Source of the DNA: Xaviernesmea rhizosphaerae
GTDB taxonomy: Bacteria > Pseudomonadota > Alphaproteobacteria > Rhizobiales > Rhizobiaceae
Direction: 5' to 3'
DNA: 64,000 nucleotides
Assembly: GCF_001938945.1 (NCBI RefSeq)
Contig: NZ_MKIO01000033.1
Coordinates: 1 to 64,000, forward strand
Under the pieces are notes generated by a model that was not told the DNA's origin, ran no database searches, and worked only from the letters and a program-made list of their open reading frames with translations. The position numbers and the translations under genes are program-made. Positions 1-10,146 of this stretch are shown here, piece after piece (within the stretch, counting starts at the first letter, position 1; each line of letters starts with the position of its first letter).

Positions 1-66
1 CTGAAGGCTTTCAGCCCCCAAGAGTGCTCCAACTACCTCAGACATGCGGGGTACGGTTCAAACTAA
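1..66 (+). pseudogene. C-terminal end of an IS630-family transposase (cut by window edge)
   Basis: Frame 1 reads open from the first base to a TAA at 64-66 and ends in SPQECSNYLRHAGYGSN. A final (P/A)xEC-x-NY-x(3)-AGY tail is typical of IS630/Tc1-type transposases of rhizobia. Only 21 codons lie in the window, so I cannot tell whether the element is intact to the left. The AT-richer bases that follow (67-197) would include its right inverted repeat. The call rests on a short tail match. Confidence 0.55.
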
Positions 67-197
67 AACTGACAGACTCTAAAGACATCACATCATTTTG
101 GAACTTATTCTTTTCCAGACATTTCGGAGAGATAGAAGACCTTCTTCATCATCTTCTATTGTTTAAAGAAATTTCCGATGAAGGAAGGTTGGTTATC
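67..197. other. AT-rich flank of the transposase remnant
   Basis: This stretch is visibly poorer in G+C than the rest of the window and has no convincing reading frame. It probably holds the right end of the insertion sequence and some flanking DNA. I could not place the terminal repeat because its partner lies outside the window. Confidence 0.35.
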
Positions 198-422
198 GTG
201 ACAGGGGACAGAACAGAGATGACCAGGATCAGCCAGGAACAGAACGCCATCCGCCCGGACCCGCTCGACACGCGGGCCGATCCGGACAAGGCCGGACCCG
301 AGGCGACGATCAAACCGAAGACGGCAGCGGACCCGCATCCCGGTTCGGTGTCGGACGGAACGGACCCGCAGGCCCGGGAGGGGTCGACGCCGATCGCCGA
401 TCGCAAGGACGAGGCGCGTTAG
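198..422 (+). CDS. Small hydrophilic hypothetical protein
   Basis: The reading frame encodes 74 residues with no membrane segment. It is rich in Asp, Pro, Arg and Ala and looks disordered. I chose the GTG at 198 because AAGGAAGG at 181-188 is a good ribosome site about nine bases upstream; an in-frame ATG at 219 is an alternative. A longer frame reaches back to base 24 but would overlap the transposase tail. I do not recognise a family. A RIME-like repeat begins directly after the stop codon. Confidence 0.35.
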   Translation: MTGDRTEMTRISQEQNAIRPDPLDTRADPDKAGPEATIKPKTAADPHPGSVSDGTDPQAREGSTPIADRKDEAR

Positions 423-424
423 AA

Positions 425-478
425 TATCGGACTGAAAAGCGGGAAACGGTTTTCGCAAGAGTCCGATGCAAAAACAAA
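425..478. repeat. RIME-like repeat, half copy
   Basis: It matches the window-wide element with core CGGACTGAAAAGCGGGAA, then TTTTCG and TCCGATGCAAAAACAAA. Only the palindrome with GATGC-type ends plus the A-rich spacer is present. Same orientation as the copies at 39844 and 14604. Confidence 0.75.
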
Positions 479-539
479 GCTGACAGCATCAGGCAGGCCA
501 ATTTGCACAGGACGCGACACAAGTGCTTTGGCGCCGTTG

Positions 540-782
540 CGCCCCCTCATCTGCCTACCGGCATCCGACCGGGGACGAGCCACGGGTCTCGTCCCGTCCT
601 TCGGACCCCCGCTGGGGAGAAGAGACCCAGCAGATCGCACGGCGCCTCCATCCAACTCGCTGGAAAAAATGCATAAACCGCATTTCCTTACAGGTGGATG
701 CGGAACGAGGCGGCGCCGCACGTCTCTTCTCCCCAACGGGGAGAAGGTGGCCCGAAGGGTCGGATGAGGGGCTAGCCAGGCC
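540..782. repeat. Composite inverted repeat of the CTTCTCCCC...GGGGAGAAG rhizobial type
   Basis: The right part reads CTTCTCCCCAACGGGGAGAA, then GGTGGCCCGAAGGGTCGGATGAGGGG. The left part (about 543-626) carries the opposite-strand equivalents CCCCTCATCTGCC, TCCTTCGGACCCCC and GGGGAGAAG. The two arms face each other around an unrelated spacer. This is a different family from the RIME-like copies and is a common kind of intergenic repeat in Rhizobiales. It fills most of the gap before the glycosylase gene, and no gene is seen in it. Confidence 0.7.
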
Positions 783-897
783 GCCAATCATAGTGTCGTG
801 CACTGTGACCACTTCGGCAAGCGGTTCGATGCGCGACGGAAGGGAGTTTTGCACGTCACGCGCTTGCCTTTTTGCCCGAGACGCTCAACACAGGACC

Positions 898-1512
898 ATG
901 GCCAATCCCTTCGACAGTTCAGACCCTGCCCGATCCGTGATCCAGACGGCGCTCTCACAGTTCTTCGACGCCGATGTGCTGGCCGTTGCGCCAGGGCTCA
1001 TCGGTGCGGTGTTCACGGTTGATGGCGTCGGCGGCGTGATTGTCGAGACCGAAGCCTATCGGGCCGACGACCCGGCATCCCACAGCTTTGCCGGCCCGAC
1101 GGAGCGCAACCGCGCCATGTTCGGCCCGCCTGGAACGGCCTATGTCTACCGGTCCTATGGCATCCACTGGTGCTTCAATATTGTCTGCCGGCCGGGAAGC
1201 GCCGTGCTGCTGCGCGCGCTGTCGCCGGTGCTGCAGCCGGAGCGCATGGCGCTGCGTCGTGGCCGAACCGAGCCGAAGCTCCTTTGTTCCGGCCCGGGCC
1301 GTCTCTGCCAGGCGCTCGGCATCGATCTGGCGCAGAATGGCCTGCCGCTCGATCGCGCGCCCTTTACGCTGAGGCTGCCGGAAGAGGCACAATCGATCGA
1401 GGTCGGCCCGCGCATCGGCATCACCAAGGCGGCAGACCGCCCCTGGCGCTTCGGGCTAAAGGGCTCGCCCTTCCTCAGCCGCCGCTTTGCCGCCACCCCT
1501 CCCCAGCAGTGA
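898..1512 (+). CDS. DNA-3-methyladenine glycosylase, AAG/MPG family
   Basis: This 204-residue enzyme would excise alkylated purines (3-methyladenine, 7-methylguanine, hypoxanthine) in base excision repair. The family signature is clear: an IVETEAY segment with the catalytic glutamate near residue 50, followed by RNRAMFGPPGTAYVYRSYG and a GPGRLCQALGI block near residue 135. The length matches the family. The frame is open further upstream to 523, but that region is repeat DNA, so the ATG at 898 is preferred. It stands alone, with the DedA gene 150 bases downstream on the same strand. Confidence 0.88.
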   Translation: MANPFDSSDPARSVIQTALSQFFDADVLAVAPGLIGAVFTVDGVGGVIVETEAYRADDPASHSFAGPTERNRAMFGPPGTAYVYRSYGIHWCFNIVCRPGSAVLLRALSPVLQPERMALRRGRTEPKLLCSGPGRLCQALGIDLAQNGLPLDRAPFTLRLPEEAQSIEVGPRIGITKAADRPWRFGLKGSPFLSRRFAATPPQQ

Positions 1513-1666
1513 CTGCGCCGTTCCCCGCGCCGCCGCCGGCCGATAACGCGCAAACACGTTCGCGTCATCCCGGCGGCTCGCAATGGCAGCGCTGAGCCGC
1601 CGCCTATATCAGAGCAGGGTAATACCAAGTGTCGATGATAGGCCGCGGCTGATCGAAAGGAGCCCC

Positions 1667-2266
1667 ATGGAAGACTTCGTCCACATGATGATGCAGCGCT
1701 TCGGCGCGACCGGCATCGCGCTTTTGATGTTCCTGGAAAATGTCTTCCCGCCGATTCCATCCGAACTCATCATGCCGCTGGCGGGCTATCGCGCAACGCA
1801 AGGGGACATGTCGATCGTCACCGTCATCATCGCCGGCAGCATCGGCTCTCTGCTCGGCATTCTGCCCTGGTATCTGGCCGGCCGTCTGCTGGGCGAACAC
1901 AGGGTCAAGGCTTTCGCCGCCCGCCACGGGCGCTGGCTCACGCTGACGCCGGCCGATGTCGATGCGGCCGACCGCTGGTTTCGCGAAAAGGGCATGATGG
2001 CCGTACTGTTCGGGCGCCTGGTGCCCACGGTGCGCACGCTGATCTCCGTGCCGGCCGGCATCGCCCGCATGCCATTCCTGCCGTTTCTTCTGTTTTCGGC
2101 GGTGGGAACGGTCGCCTGGACCAGCCTGCTCGCTCTTGCCGGCTATGCGCTCGGTCAGGCCTATGACACTGTCGCGGCCTATGTCGATCCGGTGTCCACG
2201 ACCGTCCTCGTCGCCATGGTCCTCGTCTATCTCTACCGCGTGGTGCGCTATCAGCCGCAAAGCTGA
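1667..2266 (+). CDS. DedA family (SNARE-associated/VTT) inner-membrane protein
   Basis: A 199-residue polytopic membrane protein. The DedA hallmarks are present: ENVFPPIPSE near residues 28-37, and FGRLVPTVRTLISVPAG near 118-134, which carries the conserved acidic and arginine residues of the transporter-like core. Members are thought to move or flip lipid carriers and to maintain envelope homeostasis; the substrate here cannot be told. The ATG at 1667 follows GAAAGGAG with good spacing, so the longer open frame from 1583 is not used. Confidence 0.88.
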   Translation: MEDFVHMMMQRFGATGIALLMFLENVFPPIPSELIMPLAGYRATQGDMSIVTVIIAGSIGSLLGILPWYLAGRLLGEHRVKAFAARHGRWLTLTPADVDAADRWFREKGMMAVLFGRLVPTVRTLISVPAGIARMPFLPFLLFSAVGTVAWTSLLALAGYALGQAYDTVAAYVDPVSTTVLVAMVLVYLYRVVRYQPQS

Positions 2267-2380
2267 TGCCCCACCGCCTTGAGCATTAGACCGAGAGGTG
2301 AAAGCCGGCGTTGGCATCGCCCGATGCAGAAGAAGACCGGGCCTGATATCCCGTTTTCACAAGGGCTCCGCCGGACGCAA

Positions 2381-2414
2381 AACACCCTCCGCGTCTCTGG
2401 ACGCGAAGGGTGTT
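2381..2414 (-). terminator. Terminator downstream of the chemoreceptor gene
   Basis: Stem AACACCCT..GCGTC / GACGCG..AGGGTGTT with a TCTG loop. On the minus strand it is followed by a short T run, about 75 bases past the chemoreceptor stop codon. Confidence 0.7.
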
Positions 2415-2489
2415 GATCAAGCTGGCGTATCTGGTCAATTTTCGTTTTGGCGCAGGGCTCCCCTTCGGCCAGAGCCGCCGGGCAGGCGC

Positions 2490-4538
2490 CTAGAATTCCT
2501 CCCAATTGTCCTGTGCGGACGTGGTCTTGGACCCGGAGGATCCGCCGGAGAAGGCGGCCGCGAGCTTGTTGGTCAGCGCACGGGCCGGAGAGGGCTTTGC
2601 CGCATGGGTGGAGGAAGCGGCGACGGGCGTGGCGCTACGCGGCTTTGCCGCGGGGGACTTGGGAGAGGATGCCGGACGGGCGGCGGGCGCCTGCCAGGTC
2701 GTGCGCGATCCCGCCCCTGCGCCGGCGGCCATGGCGACCGTGGCGCCCTCGCCCAGCCGGAACTGGCTGATGATCTCGCGCAGGCGCGTGGCATCGCTGG
2801 CGAGCGAGGCGCCGGCGGCATTGGTTTCCTCGACCATGGCGGCGTTCTGCTGGGTCACCTGGTCCATCTGGTTGACGGCGGAGTTGACCTCGGCAAGGCC
2901 GACGGACTGCTCGCGCGCCGAGGTGGCGATCGCTTCCATGTGCTGGTTGATATCGACGATCGAGGTCTCGATCGCCTTCAGCACTTCGCCGGTTTGCGAG
3001 ACAAGCAGCACGCCGCTTTCCACCTCGCCGGAGGAGTTGCGGATCAGTTCCTTGATCTCCTTGGCGGCCTGGGCCGAACGCTGGGCAAGCTCGCGCACTT
3101 CCTGGGCGACGACGGCAAAGCCCTTGCCCGCCTCGCCGGCACGCGCGGCCTCGACACCGGCATTGAGCGCCAGAAGGTTGGTCTGGAAGGCAATCTCGTC
3201 GATCACGCCGATGATATTGGCGATCTGGCCGGAGGATTGCTCGATGCGCTGCATGGCATTGACCGCATCGGCCACGACCGTGCCGGAGCGCGCCGCATTG
3301 TCATTGGCCTCGCGCGCGACCCGGCGGGCTTCATCGGCGCGCTTGGACGAATTGGCGACATTGGCCGTGATCTGATCGAGCGCTGCGGCGGTTTCCTCCA
3401 GGCTTGCAGCCTGTTGCTCGGTGCGCTTGGACAGATCGTCGGCCCCGCGGCTGACCTCATTGGCGCCGCTGTCGATCGACGAAGCTGCCTGCGCCACCGC
3501 CGACATGCTCTGACGAAGCTGTGCGACCGCGCCATTGAAGTCCGCACGCAGCGATTCGAATTCCTCGGCGAAGGTCTCGCTCAGCTGGTAGCCGAGATCG
3601 CCCGAGGCGAGATGGCGCAGGCCCTCGCCAAGGCCGTTGGTCGCCTGCGCCATGGCGGCGGCGCGGCGGGCCTCCGCTTCGGCATTGCGCTGACGCTCCC
3701 GGTCGCTCTCACTGCGGCTGGCTTCGGCCTCGCTCTCCAGGCGCCGGGCCTTCAGCCCGTTCTCCTTGAACACGCCGACCGCCCGGGCCATCTGGCCGAT
3801 TTCATCGCGACGCACATCATCGGCAATCTCGGCCGTCAGATCGCCACCGGCCAGCCGGCTCATGGTGCCGACCATATGGTTCACCGGACGCACGATCCAG
3901 GCGCGGATGCTGAAGAAGGAGGCGATCAGGACCAAGACGAGACCGGCGACAACGCCCAGGACATTGTTGCGTGACACGGTCCACGAGACGTCGGTCATCT
4001 TGTCGGACCGGCTGAGCATGACGGCGATCACGTCATTGGTGACATCGGACATCTTCGTGCTCAGATCCCGAAAGGCCGGCTGGCATGCGTCGGAGAAGAG
4101 CGCCTGCGCGGACTTGACCTCTTCATCGCTGAAGCCGGCGGTTCCGGCCTTGATCACGGGAGCGCAGATCTGGTTAATGATGCGCTGTCCCTCCGCCTTC
4201 ATCGCGCCGATCCGTGCGTCCTCGGGCATCAGCGCCTGGGCGGTTTCCATCCGATTGAGATAGCGGTCCCGTGCATCCTGAAGATCGGCAAGCGCTTTCT
4301 TGTCGTCCTCTTCCGTGCGGGCGATCAGCAATTCGGCAATGGCCGAGCGCGCGGCCTGCAGGTTGCGCGATCCACGCGCCACCAGCGTGGCGGTGTTGGC
4401 CTCCTTGCTGATGAGCCTGGTATAATTCGCGTCGATATCCATCAGCTTGCTGCCCGAGTAGAAGGCGGTCGCGATGGTGAACAGGCCAAAGGCGGCCAGG
4501 AGAATAAGGAATTTTCCGAGGATTGGAACGTTCTTCAT
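2490..4538 (-). CDS. Methyl-accepting chemotaxis protein with CheR-binding tail
   Basis: A 682-residue chemoreceptor that would relay a ligand signal to CheW/CheA. The order is an N-terminal membrane helix (about 8-28), a helical periplasmic sensor (30-185) containing two cysteines, a second membrane helix (about 188-212), a HAMP domain (213-265), a second HAMP-like segment (about 300-355), and the signalling coiled coil (about 370-600) with hairpin tip [21 protein letters not shown] Pro/Ala/Ser-rich linker ends in NWEEF, which fits the NWxxF pentapeptide that tethers the methyltransferase CheR. No che genes are nearby, so it must work with a cluster elsewhere. Ligand unknown. Confidence 0.95.
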   Translation of the reverse strand: MKNVPILGKFLILLAAFGLFTIATAFYSGSKLMDIDANYTRLISKEANTATLVARGSRNLQAARSAIAELLIARTEEDDKKALADLQDARDRYLNRMETAQALMPEDARIGAMKAEGQRIINQICAPVIKAGTAGFSDEEVKSAQALFSDACQPAFRDLSTKMSDVTNDVIAVMLSRSDKMTDVSWTVSRNNVLGVVAGLVLVLIASFFSIRAWIVRPVNHMVGTMSRLAGGDLTAEIADDVRRDEIGQMARAVGVFKENGLKARRLESEAEASRSESDRERQRNAEAEARRAAAMAQATNGLGEGLRHLASGDLGYQLSETFAEEFESLRADFNGAVAQLRQSMSAVAQAASSIDSGANEVSRGADDLSKRTEQQAASLEETAAALDQITANVANSSKRADEARRVAREANDNAARSGTVVADAVNAMQRIEQSSGQIANIIGVIDEIAFQTNLLALNAGVEAARAGEAGKGFAVVAQEVRELAQRSAQAAKEIKELIRNSSGEVESGVLLVSQTGEVLKAIETSIVDINQHMEAIATSAREQSVGLAEVNSAVNQMDQVTQQNAAMVEETNAAGASLASDATRLREIISQFRLGEGATVAMAAGAGAGSRTTWQAPAARPASSPKSPAAKPRSATPVAASSTHAAKPSPARALTNKLAAAFSGGSSGSKTTSAQDNWEEF

Positions 4539-5260
4539 GAGGTGCCTCGACAGTCTTGTTATAGCTCAGACAACGACATCACGTCGCGGCAAAGTCATTT
4601 TGCCTTCCTTGGCGCTCATGCGCACAACAAATTCGTTACAGCTGGCCTGAGAAAAAATGGAGTCAGCGCAGGCGATCAGCGCATGGGTAATAAATTCAAC
4701 AAAAGAGCTTTCGAGCGCGTTAAAACCCGTCGCGCATCGAACACGTGCACAACAATATTTCCGTTAATCTCATGCGTGTTTCCCGGATCCCGTCGCGAAG
4801 CACCAGTTTCGGGATCGGTTGTTCCAGCGCCGCGCGCCTGACTTCACCGGCTTTATGCGCAGCAGGCGTCGAATAGCCAGCGCAGGGCGCGGTTGCGCGC
4901 TCGGGCTGCTCTTCTTGATGACGGAAAAGCGATCATGGGCCATGGAGGCCGGGGGTAGATCAGGCTCGATCTGATCGCATTAGATCGGCGCTCTCAGCCT
5001 GTTGTATGGAGCATCATCGCATCGATCTTCACGCCTCCCTGTCGATGATGTTCCGGAGCAGGCCGCATCGATGACAGGCGCATCGGAGTGACAAGCGGAC
5101 GCGGTCCGCTGCTCCAGGATTTCGTTTTGCTTTGGATTTCCCCGAAAACAGGTTTTCCTTTTCGATGCGATGGGATGCTCCAGCATCGCCCGTCGATCGC
5201 GGTCCTTGCCGGTGCGTCTTGCGCAGCCGCTGTCGCGCAGGCCCCCTCTCCCACGAGAAA
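4539..5260. other. Long intergenic region between chemoreceptor and dctA 3' end
   Basis: Upstream of the chemoreceptor (4540-4760) the DNA is relatively AT-rich and should hold its promoter, which I could not pinpoint. Bases 4760-5100 show no gene on either strand that looks real. A degenerate RIME-like repeat lies at about 5104-5180. Confidence 0.5.
5104..5180. repeat. Degenerate RIME-like repeat
   Basis: It keeps the TTTCGTTTTGC spacer, CCCCGAAAACAGG and TTTTCGATGCGATG blocks of the family, but the terminal stems have decayed. Same orientation as the copy at 18191. Confidence 0.5.
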
Positions 5261-5288
5261 GGCCCCCGTCCATTTCAGGACGGGGGCC
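5261..5288 (-). terminator. Terminator of dctA
   Basis: Perfect stem GGCCCCCGTCC / GGACGGGGGCC with a six-base loop, followed on the minus strand by TTTCTCG. It lies 30 bases past the dctA stop. Confidence 0.8.
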
Positions 5289-5318
5289 GCGCATGCATCG
5301 AGACGATCGGGGACCGGC

Positions 5319-6668
5319 TTATTCTGCGGGCTGCAGGGCCGGACGATGGGGTTCGTCGACGATGGCGACGGGATCGGTCTCCAGCTTGCCGGCCATGGCC
5401 GCTGCAAACTGTTCCTTGTCCAGCTCGTTCTCCCAGCGGGCAACGACGACGGTGGCCACCGCATTGCCGATGAAGTTGGTGAGCGCCCGGCATTCGGACA
5501 TGAAGCGGTCGATGCCGAGGATCAGCGCCATGCCGGCGACCGGCACGGAGGGAACGACCGAGAGCGTGGCGGCAAGCGTGATGAAGCCCGCGCCGGTGAT
5601 GCCGGCAGCGCCCTTGGAGGAGAGCATGGCCACCAGCAGAAGCAGGATCTGGTCGCCGAAGGAGAGATGCGTATCGGTGGCCTGGGCGATGAACAGCGCG
5701 GCCAGCGTCATGTAGATGTTGGTGCCGTCAAGGTTGAAGGAATAGCCGGTCGGCACGACGAGGCCGACGACCGAGCGCTTGCAGCCGGCACGTTCCAGCT
5801 TGGCCATCAGGCCCGGCAGGGCGGCTTCCGAGGAAGAGGTGCCCAGAACCAGCAGCAGTTCCTCCTTGATATAACGGATCAGGGCCAGAATGGAGAAGCC
5901 GTTATAGCGTGCGACAGCGCCGAGGATGACGAGGACGAACAGGAGCGAGGTGATGTAGAAGGTGCCGATCAGCATCGCCAGGTTGGCGATCGAGCCGATG
6001 CCGTACTTGCCGATGGTGAAGGCCATGGCGCCGAAGGCACCGATGGGGGCTGCCTTCATCAGGATGGCGACGAGGCGGAACATCGGCGTGATGACGGCAT
6101 GCAGGAAGTCGACCACCGGTTCGGCGGGCTTGCCGACGAGGGCGAGCGAAATACCGAACAGCACCGAGAAGAACAGGACCTGCAGGATGTCGCCATCGGC
6201 GAAGGCGCCGACGATCGTCGTCGGGATGATGTTCATCAGGAAGCCGGTGATGGTCGAGTCATGCGCCTTGGCAGCATAGGAGGCGACCGCCTTGGCATCC
6301 AGCGAAGCCGGATCGATATGCATGCCCGCGCCCGGCTGGACGACGTTCGACACCAGCATGCCTACGGCTAGCGCAAGCGTGGAGAAGCAGAGGAAGTAGA
6401 GCATTGCCTTGCCGGCGACGCGCCCGACTTTCTTCATGTCGTTCATGCCGGCAATGCCGGTGGTGACCGTGAGGAAAATAACCGGGGCGATGATCATCTT
6501 GACGAGCTTGATGAAGGCATCGCCGAGCGGCTTCAGCTCAGCACCGATCTGCGGATAAAAATGGCCGAGCAGAATGCCGAGCGTGATCGCTACGATGACC
6601 TGCACGTAAAGATGCGAGTAAAAAGGAGCCTTCTTGTGCGGCTCCGCATGTGTCAAATCAACTTTCAT
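5319..6668 (-). CDS. dctA: C4-dicarboxylate transporter DctA
   Basis: A 449-residue Na+/H+:dicarboxylate symporter of the DAACS (glutamate transporter) family that imports succinate, fumarate and malate. Typical blocks are visible: SVLFGISLA, the serine-rich reentrant loop [13 protein letters not shown] (about residues 270-282), [12 protein letters not shown] (about 301-312) and the C-terminal [17 protein letters not shown]. The ATG at 6668 is preceded by GGAGGG; the frame continues upstream into the promoter and is not coding. It is transcribed away from dctB/dctD and is controlled by the sigma-54 promoter and DctD sites in the shared upstream region. Confidence 0.97.
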   Translation of the reverse strand: MKVDLTHAEPHKKAPFYSHLYVQVIVAITLGILLGHFYPQIGAELKPLGDAFIKLVKMIIAPVIFLTVTTGIAGMNDMKKVGRVAGKAMLYFLCFSTLALAVGMLVSNVVQPGAGMHIDPASLDAKAVASYAAKAHDSTITGFLMNIIPTTIVGAFADGDILQVLFFSVLFGISLALVGKPAEPVVDFLHAVITPMFRLVAILMKAAPIGAFGAMAFTIGKYGIGSIANLAMLIGTFYITSLLFVLVILGAVARYNGFSILALIRYIKEELLLVLGTSSSEAALPGLMAKLERAGCKRSVVGLVVPTGYSFNLDGTNIYMTLAALFIAQATDTHLSFGDQILLLLVAMLSSKGAAGITGAGFITLAATLSVVPSVPVAGMALILGIDRFMSECRALTNFIGNAVATVVVARWENELDKEQFAAAMAGKLETDPVAIVDEPHRPALQPAE

Positions 6669-6758
6669 CGAACCCTCCAGCACGCTCTCGCCGACTAAGT
6701 CCGGCCTCCCCAAGCGCTGCGTTGACATTCCCCAGCCACACGGCTGATACCCAAGTTT

Positions 6759-6775
6759 TGCAAGGCTCGTGCCAG
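6759..6775 (-). promoter_or_regulatory. Sigma-54 (RpoN) -24/-12 promoter of dctA
   Basis: The minus strand reads CTGGCACGAGCCTTGCA, an essentially perfect match to the consensus TGGCACG-N4-TTGCA. Transcription should start near 6748 and give an 80-base leader before the dctA ATG at 6668. Confidence 0.93.
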
Positions 6776-6849
6776 TTTTCGAGATGCTATGCACAAGGCT
6801 GATTTCATTCACGAAATTTTCATACTTTCTCAGCACTTGGGGCGCCAAA

Positions 6850-6865
6850 GTGCGGAATTCCGCAC
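6850..6865. promoter_or_regulatory. DctD upstream activator site, promoter-proximal
   Basis: Perfect 16-bp palindrome GTGCGGAATTCCGCAC, close to the DctD sites described upstream of dctA in rhizobia. It lies about 75 bases behind the -24 element and is identical to the second site 32 bases further up. Confidence 0.85.
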
Positions 6866-6881
6866 CGAGGCCTTGCACCGC

Positions 6882-6897
6882 GTGCGGAATTCCGCAC
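6882..6897. promoter_or_regulatory. DctD upstream activator site, promoter-distal
   Basis: Second perfect copy of GTGCGGAATTCCGCAC. Its centre is 32 bp (about three helical turns) from the first, which suits cooperative binding of activator dimers on one DNA face. It ends only nine bases before the dctB start codon. Confidence 0.85.
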
Positions 6898-6906
6898 AAT
6901 TGGTTC

Positions 6907-8760
6907 ATGGCCATGATCTTCAACGATGCTCCTCCCTCTGCCTCGACCGTGCCGGCCCGCAAGCGGTGGATCGCCTTTGCCGTGGTCTCGCTCCTGCTGG
7001 TGGTGGCGGCCTTGCTCGGCGCGGATTCCTATGCACGGGTGAAGGCGCTGGCCGCCCTGGAGGCCGAGGCGCGCAGCGAGGCGGATCTCAAGGTCGCCCT
7101 GCTCAGGGCCACGCTCGAGCGACCGCGTGCCCTGCCCCTGCTCCTGTCGCGCGATCCCGATGTGGCCGCGGGGCTGAAAGACGGGCCGGCCGCCGAGAGG
7201 CTCAGCCGCAAACTGGAAGGGCTGGTGGATGCGACAGGCGCCAGCGTTCTTTACGCCATCAGCGCCGACGGACGGACCATGGCGGCCAGCAACTGGCGAG
7301 AGCCGACCAGCTTCGTCGGCAGCGATTACGGCTTTCGCGACTATTTCAGCAAGGCGATGCGCAGCGGCGAGGCGGAGCAGTTCGCGCTCGGCAATGTCAG
7401 CAAACGCCCCGGCCTCTATATTTCCCGCCGCGTGGAGGTCGATGGCGTGGCGCGCGGCGTCGTGGTGGTCAAGATGGAATTCACCCGTCTGGAGGAAAGC
7501 TGGGCGGCCTCCGGCCGGCCGACCTTCGTCTCCGGCAGGAACGGCGTCATCCTGATCACCAGCCGCCCGGAGCTGCGCTTCATGACGACGCGGCCCATTC
7601 CCGAAGCCGAGCGCGCGCCGATCCGTGACAGCCTGCAGTTCGGCACGGCGATGCTCGAGCCTTTGCGACAGACGCCGATGGACAGGCTGGGGCCGGGAGC
7701 CGACCTCGTGGTGGCGGAGCTGATCCCCGGCCACCGCGCCTCCTATCTGCGCCTGATCGTGCCTGTCGCGACGACGCAATGGCAGCTGTCCTATTTCGCA
7801 CCGACCGACGCCGCCATCGCCTCGGTCGCGCGGCAGATGCGGCTCACCGCCATTAGCGGCCTGCTGCCGCTTCTCTCCTTCGTGGCGCTGATGCTCAGAC
7901 GACGCGATCTGGCCCGCGCCCGGCGCGAACGCGAGCAGGCCGCGCGCGACATGCTGGAGCACCGCGTGCTGGAGCGCACCCGCGACCTGACCGCAGCGCG
8001 CGACCGGCTGCAGGCGGAAATTACCGATCACCGGGCGACCGAAGCCCGGCTGCAGGGCGTCCAGGAAGATCTCGTCCAGGCCAACCGGCTGGCCATTCTG
8101 GGCCAGGTCGCGGCCGGGGTGGCGCATGAGATCAACCAGCCCGTCGCCACGATCCGCGCCTATGCGGAAAATGCCCGGATCTATCTCGACCGCGCCCAGC
8201 CAGCGGAGGTGGAAGACAATCTCACCTCGATCGCCGCGCTGACCGAGCGGATCGGCACGATCACCGAGGATCTGAAATCGCTGGCGCGCAAAGGGCGCGC
8301 CGATGCCAAGCCAGTCTCGCTGAAAGCCGTGATCGAAGGCGGTCTGATGCTGCTGCGCAGCCGCTTTTCCGGCCGTCTGGACACTGTCCACCTGCATGAT
8401 CCGGCCGATGGTCTGCAAGGGGATGTCCAGGTACTCGGCCAGCGCGTGCGGCTGGAGCAGGTGGTGATCAACCTGCTGCAGAATGCGCTGGAAGCCCTGA
8501 ACGAGCGGCCGGACGGGCGGGTGGACATCAGCCTGCGCGACGCGGGCGCCATGGTCGCGCTCGAGATCGCCGACAATGGCGGCGGCATTCCACCGGAGAT
8601 CCTCGACGCGCTGTTCACGCCCTTCAACACCTCGAAGGAAAAGGGCCTCGGCCTGGGCCTGGTCATCTCCAAGGATATCGTCACCGATCATGGCGGAACG
8701 ATCGCGGTCGACAGCAGCCCTGCCGGAACCCGCTTCACCATTCTCCTGAAGAAAGCCTGA
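6907..8760 (+). CDS. dctB: C4-dicarboxylate sensor histidine kinase DctB
   Basis: A 617-residue membrane kinase that senses periplasmic C4-dicarboxylates. Membrane helices are at about 20-40 and 312-330, enclosing a double-PDC (dCACHE) sensor. A coiled coil (335-395) leads to the H-box GVAHEINQP with the phospho-acceptor at His407. The N-box [14 protein letters not shown], the DNGGGIP G1 box and GLGLGLVIS follow. ATG at 6907 and ATG at 6913 are both possible; neither has a clear Shine-Dalgarno, because the distal DctD site sits immediately upstream. dctD begins nine bases after the stop, so the two are one operon. Its membership of the dct locus makes the ligand class secure. Confidence 0.95.
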   Translation: MAMIFNDAPPSASTVPARKRWIAFAVVSLLLVVAALLGADSYARVKALAALEAEARSEADLKVALLRATLERPRALPLLLSRDPDVAAGLKDGPAAERLSRKLEGLVDATGASVLYAISADGRTMAASNWREPTSFVGSDYGFRDYFSKAMRSGEAEQFALGNVSKRPGLYISRRVEVDGVARGVVVVKMEFTRLEESWAASGRPTFVSGRNGVILITSRPELRFMTTRPIPEAERAPIRDSLQFGTAMLEPLRQTPMDRLGPGADLVVAELIPGHRASYLRLIVPVATTQWQLSYFAPTDAAIASVARQMRLTAISGLLPLLSFVALMLRRRDLARARREREQAARDMLEHRVLERTRDLTAARDRLQAEITDHRATEARLQGVQEDLVQANRLAILGQVAAGVAHEINQPVATIRAYAENARIYLDRAQPAEVEDNLTSIAALTERIGTITEDLKSLARKGRADAKPVSLKAVIEGGLMLLRSRFSGRLDTVHLHDPADGLQGDVQVLGQRVRLEQVVINLLQNALEALNERPDGRVDISLRDAGAMVALEIADNGGGIPPEILDALFTPFNTSKEKGLGLGLVISKDIVTDHGGTIAVDSSPAGTRFTILLKKA

Positions 8761-8769
8761 GTTGCGCCC

Positions 8770-10128
8770 ATGCTCGATACACCCTTTCCCGTCCTTCTCG
8801 TCGATGACGATGTCGACCTGCTCAAGGCCACGCGGCAGACGCTCGATCTGGCTGGACTCGAGGTGACCGCCTGCAGCTCGGCAGAGGAGGCGCTGGCGGC
8901 CCTGCCGGCCGATTTCCCCGGCGTCGTCGTCAGCGATATCCGCATGCCGCGCGTCGACGGGCTGGAGCTGTTTCGCCGGATCCAAGCGCGCGATGCGGAA
9001 CTGCCCGTCATCCTGATGACCGGCCATGGCGATGTGCCGATGGCGGTGGCGGCACTCAAGGACGGGGCGCATGATTTCATCGCCAAGCCCTTCTCGACCG
9101 AGCGGCTGGTGCACAGCGTGCGCAAGGCCGGCGAAGCCCGGCGGCTGCAGCTGGAAAACCGGGCGCTGCGCGCAAGCGCCTCGATGGTCGATGACGGCAT
9201 GCCGCTGCTTGGCCAGACGCCGGCCATGGAGCGCCTGCGCCACACATTGCGCCAGATCGCCGATACGGATGTGGACGTGCTGGTGCTGGGCGAAACCGGC
9301 AGCGGCAAGGAGGTGGTGGCCAACCTTTTGCACCGCTGGGGCAAACGCGCCCGCGGCGCCTTCGTCGCGCTCAATTGCGGCGCCTTGCCGGAAAACGTCA
9401 TCGAAAGCGAGCTATTCGGTCATGAAGCCGGCGCCTTCACCGGCGCGCAGAAGCGCCGCATCGGCCGCATCGAACATTCCAGCGGCGGCACGCTGTTCCT
9501 CGACGAGATCGAGAGCATGCCGCTGGCCACGCAGGTGAAGATGCTGCGCGTTCTCGAAATGCGCGAGGTCACCCCGCTCGGCACCAATGAGATACGCCCC
9601 GTCGATCTGCGCGTGGTGGCGGCGACCAAGGTCGATCTCGGCAGTCCCTCGCTGCGCCAGAGCTTTCGCGAGGACCTCTATTACCGGCTGAATGTGGTCA
9701 CGCTCGCCATTCCGCCGCTGCGCGAGCGGCGCGATGACGTGCCCGTGCTGTTCGGTTTCTTCACCGAACGGGCCGCCCGCCGCTTCGGCCGTCCGGTGCC
9801 GCCTTTGAGCGCATCCGTCAGCCGATACCTGAAAACCCATGACTGGCCCGGCAATGTGCGCGAGCTCTCGCACTTCGCCGAGCGCTTCGTCCTCGGCCTT
9901 TCCGATCTTTCCGCGGGCCTCCGGCAGAGCGACGAGACGCTGCTGACGCTGCCCGAACGGGTCGAACGCTTCGAGGCCGATATTATCCGCGCCACGCTGG
10001 CCGAGCATGGCGGCGACGTGCGCCGCACGATCGAGGCGCTCGGCATTCCCCGCAAGACCTTCTACGACAAGCTGCAGCGGCACGGCATCGTGCGCGGCGA
10101 TTTCGAGGAGGGCGCGCGCAGCGTCTGA
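8770..10128 (+). CDS. dctD: C4-dicarboxylate response regulator DctD (sigma-54 activator)
   Basis: A 452-residue NtrC-family activator. The receiver domain (1-120) carries the acidic pocket VDDDVD and the phosphorylation site Asp56 in VVSDIRMP. The AAA+ domain (about 145-370) has Walker A GETGSGKE, the sigma-54 contact loop GAFTGA, Walker B GGTLFLDE and the arginine-finger region [11 protein letters not shown] Fis-type helix-turn-helix (about 405-440) ends in [13 protein letters not shown]. Its likely targets are the two identical palindromes between dctA and dctB. Co-transcribed with dctB. Confidence 0.96.
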   Translation: MLDTPFPVLLVDDDVDLLKATRQTLDLAGLEVTACSSAEEALAALPADFPGVVVSDIRMPRVDGLELFRRIQARDAELPVILMTGHGDVPMAVAALKDGAHDFIAKPFSTERLVHSVRKAGEARRLQLENRALRASASMVDDGMPLLGQTPAMERLRHTLRQIADTDVDVLVLGETGSGKEVVANLLHRWGKRARGAFVALNCGALPENVIESELFGHEAGAFTGAQKRRIGRIEHSSGGTLFLDEIESMPLATQVKMLRVLEMREVTPLGTNEIRPVDLRVVAATKVDLGSPSLRQSFREDLYYRLNVVTLAIPPLRERRDDVPVLFGFFTERAARRFGRPVPPLSASVSRYLKTHDWPGNVRELSHFAERFVLGLSDLSAGLRQSDETLLTLPERVERFEADIIRATLAEHGGDVRRTIEALGIPRKTFYDKLQRHGIVRGDFEEGARSV

Positions 10129-10146
10129 GAGCGAGCCGGCATGGCC

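Noticed and set aside
6820..9333. An 837-codon open frame on the minus strand across dctB and dctD
   Set aside because: It lies wholly antisense to two well-supported genes. In this GC-rich DNA such long frames arise from the third-position bias of the real genes; the translation is rich in Arg/His/Gln and matches no family.
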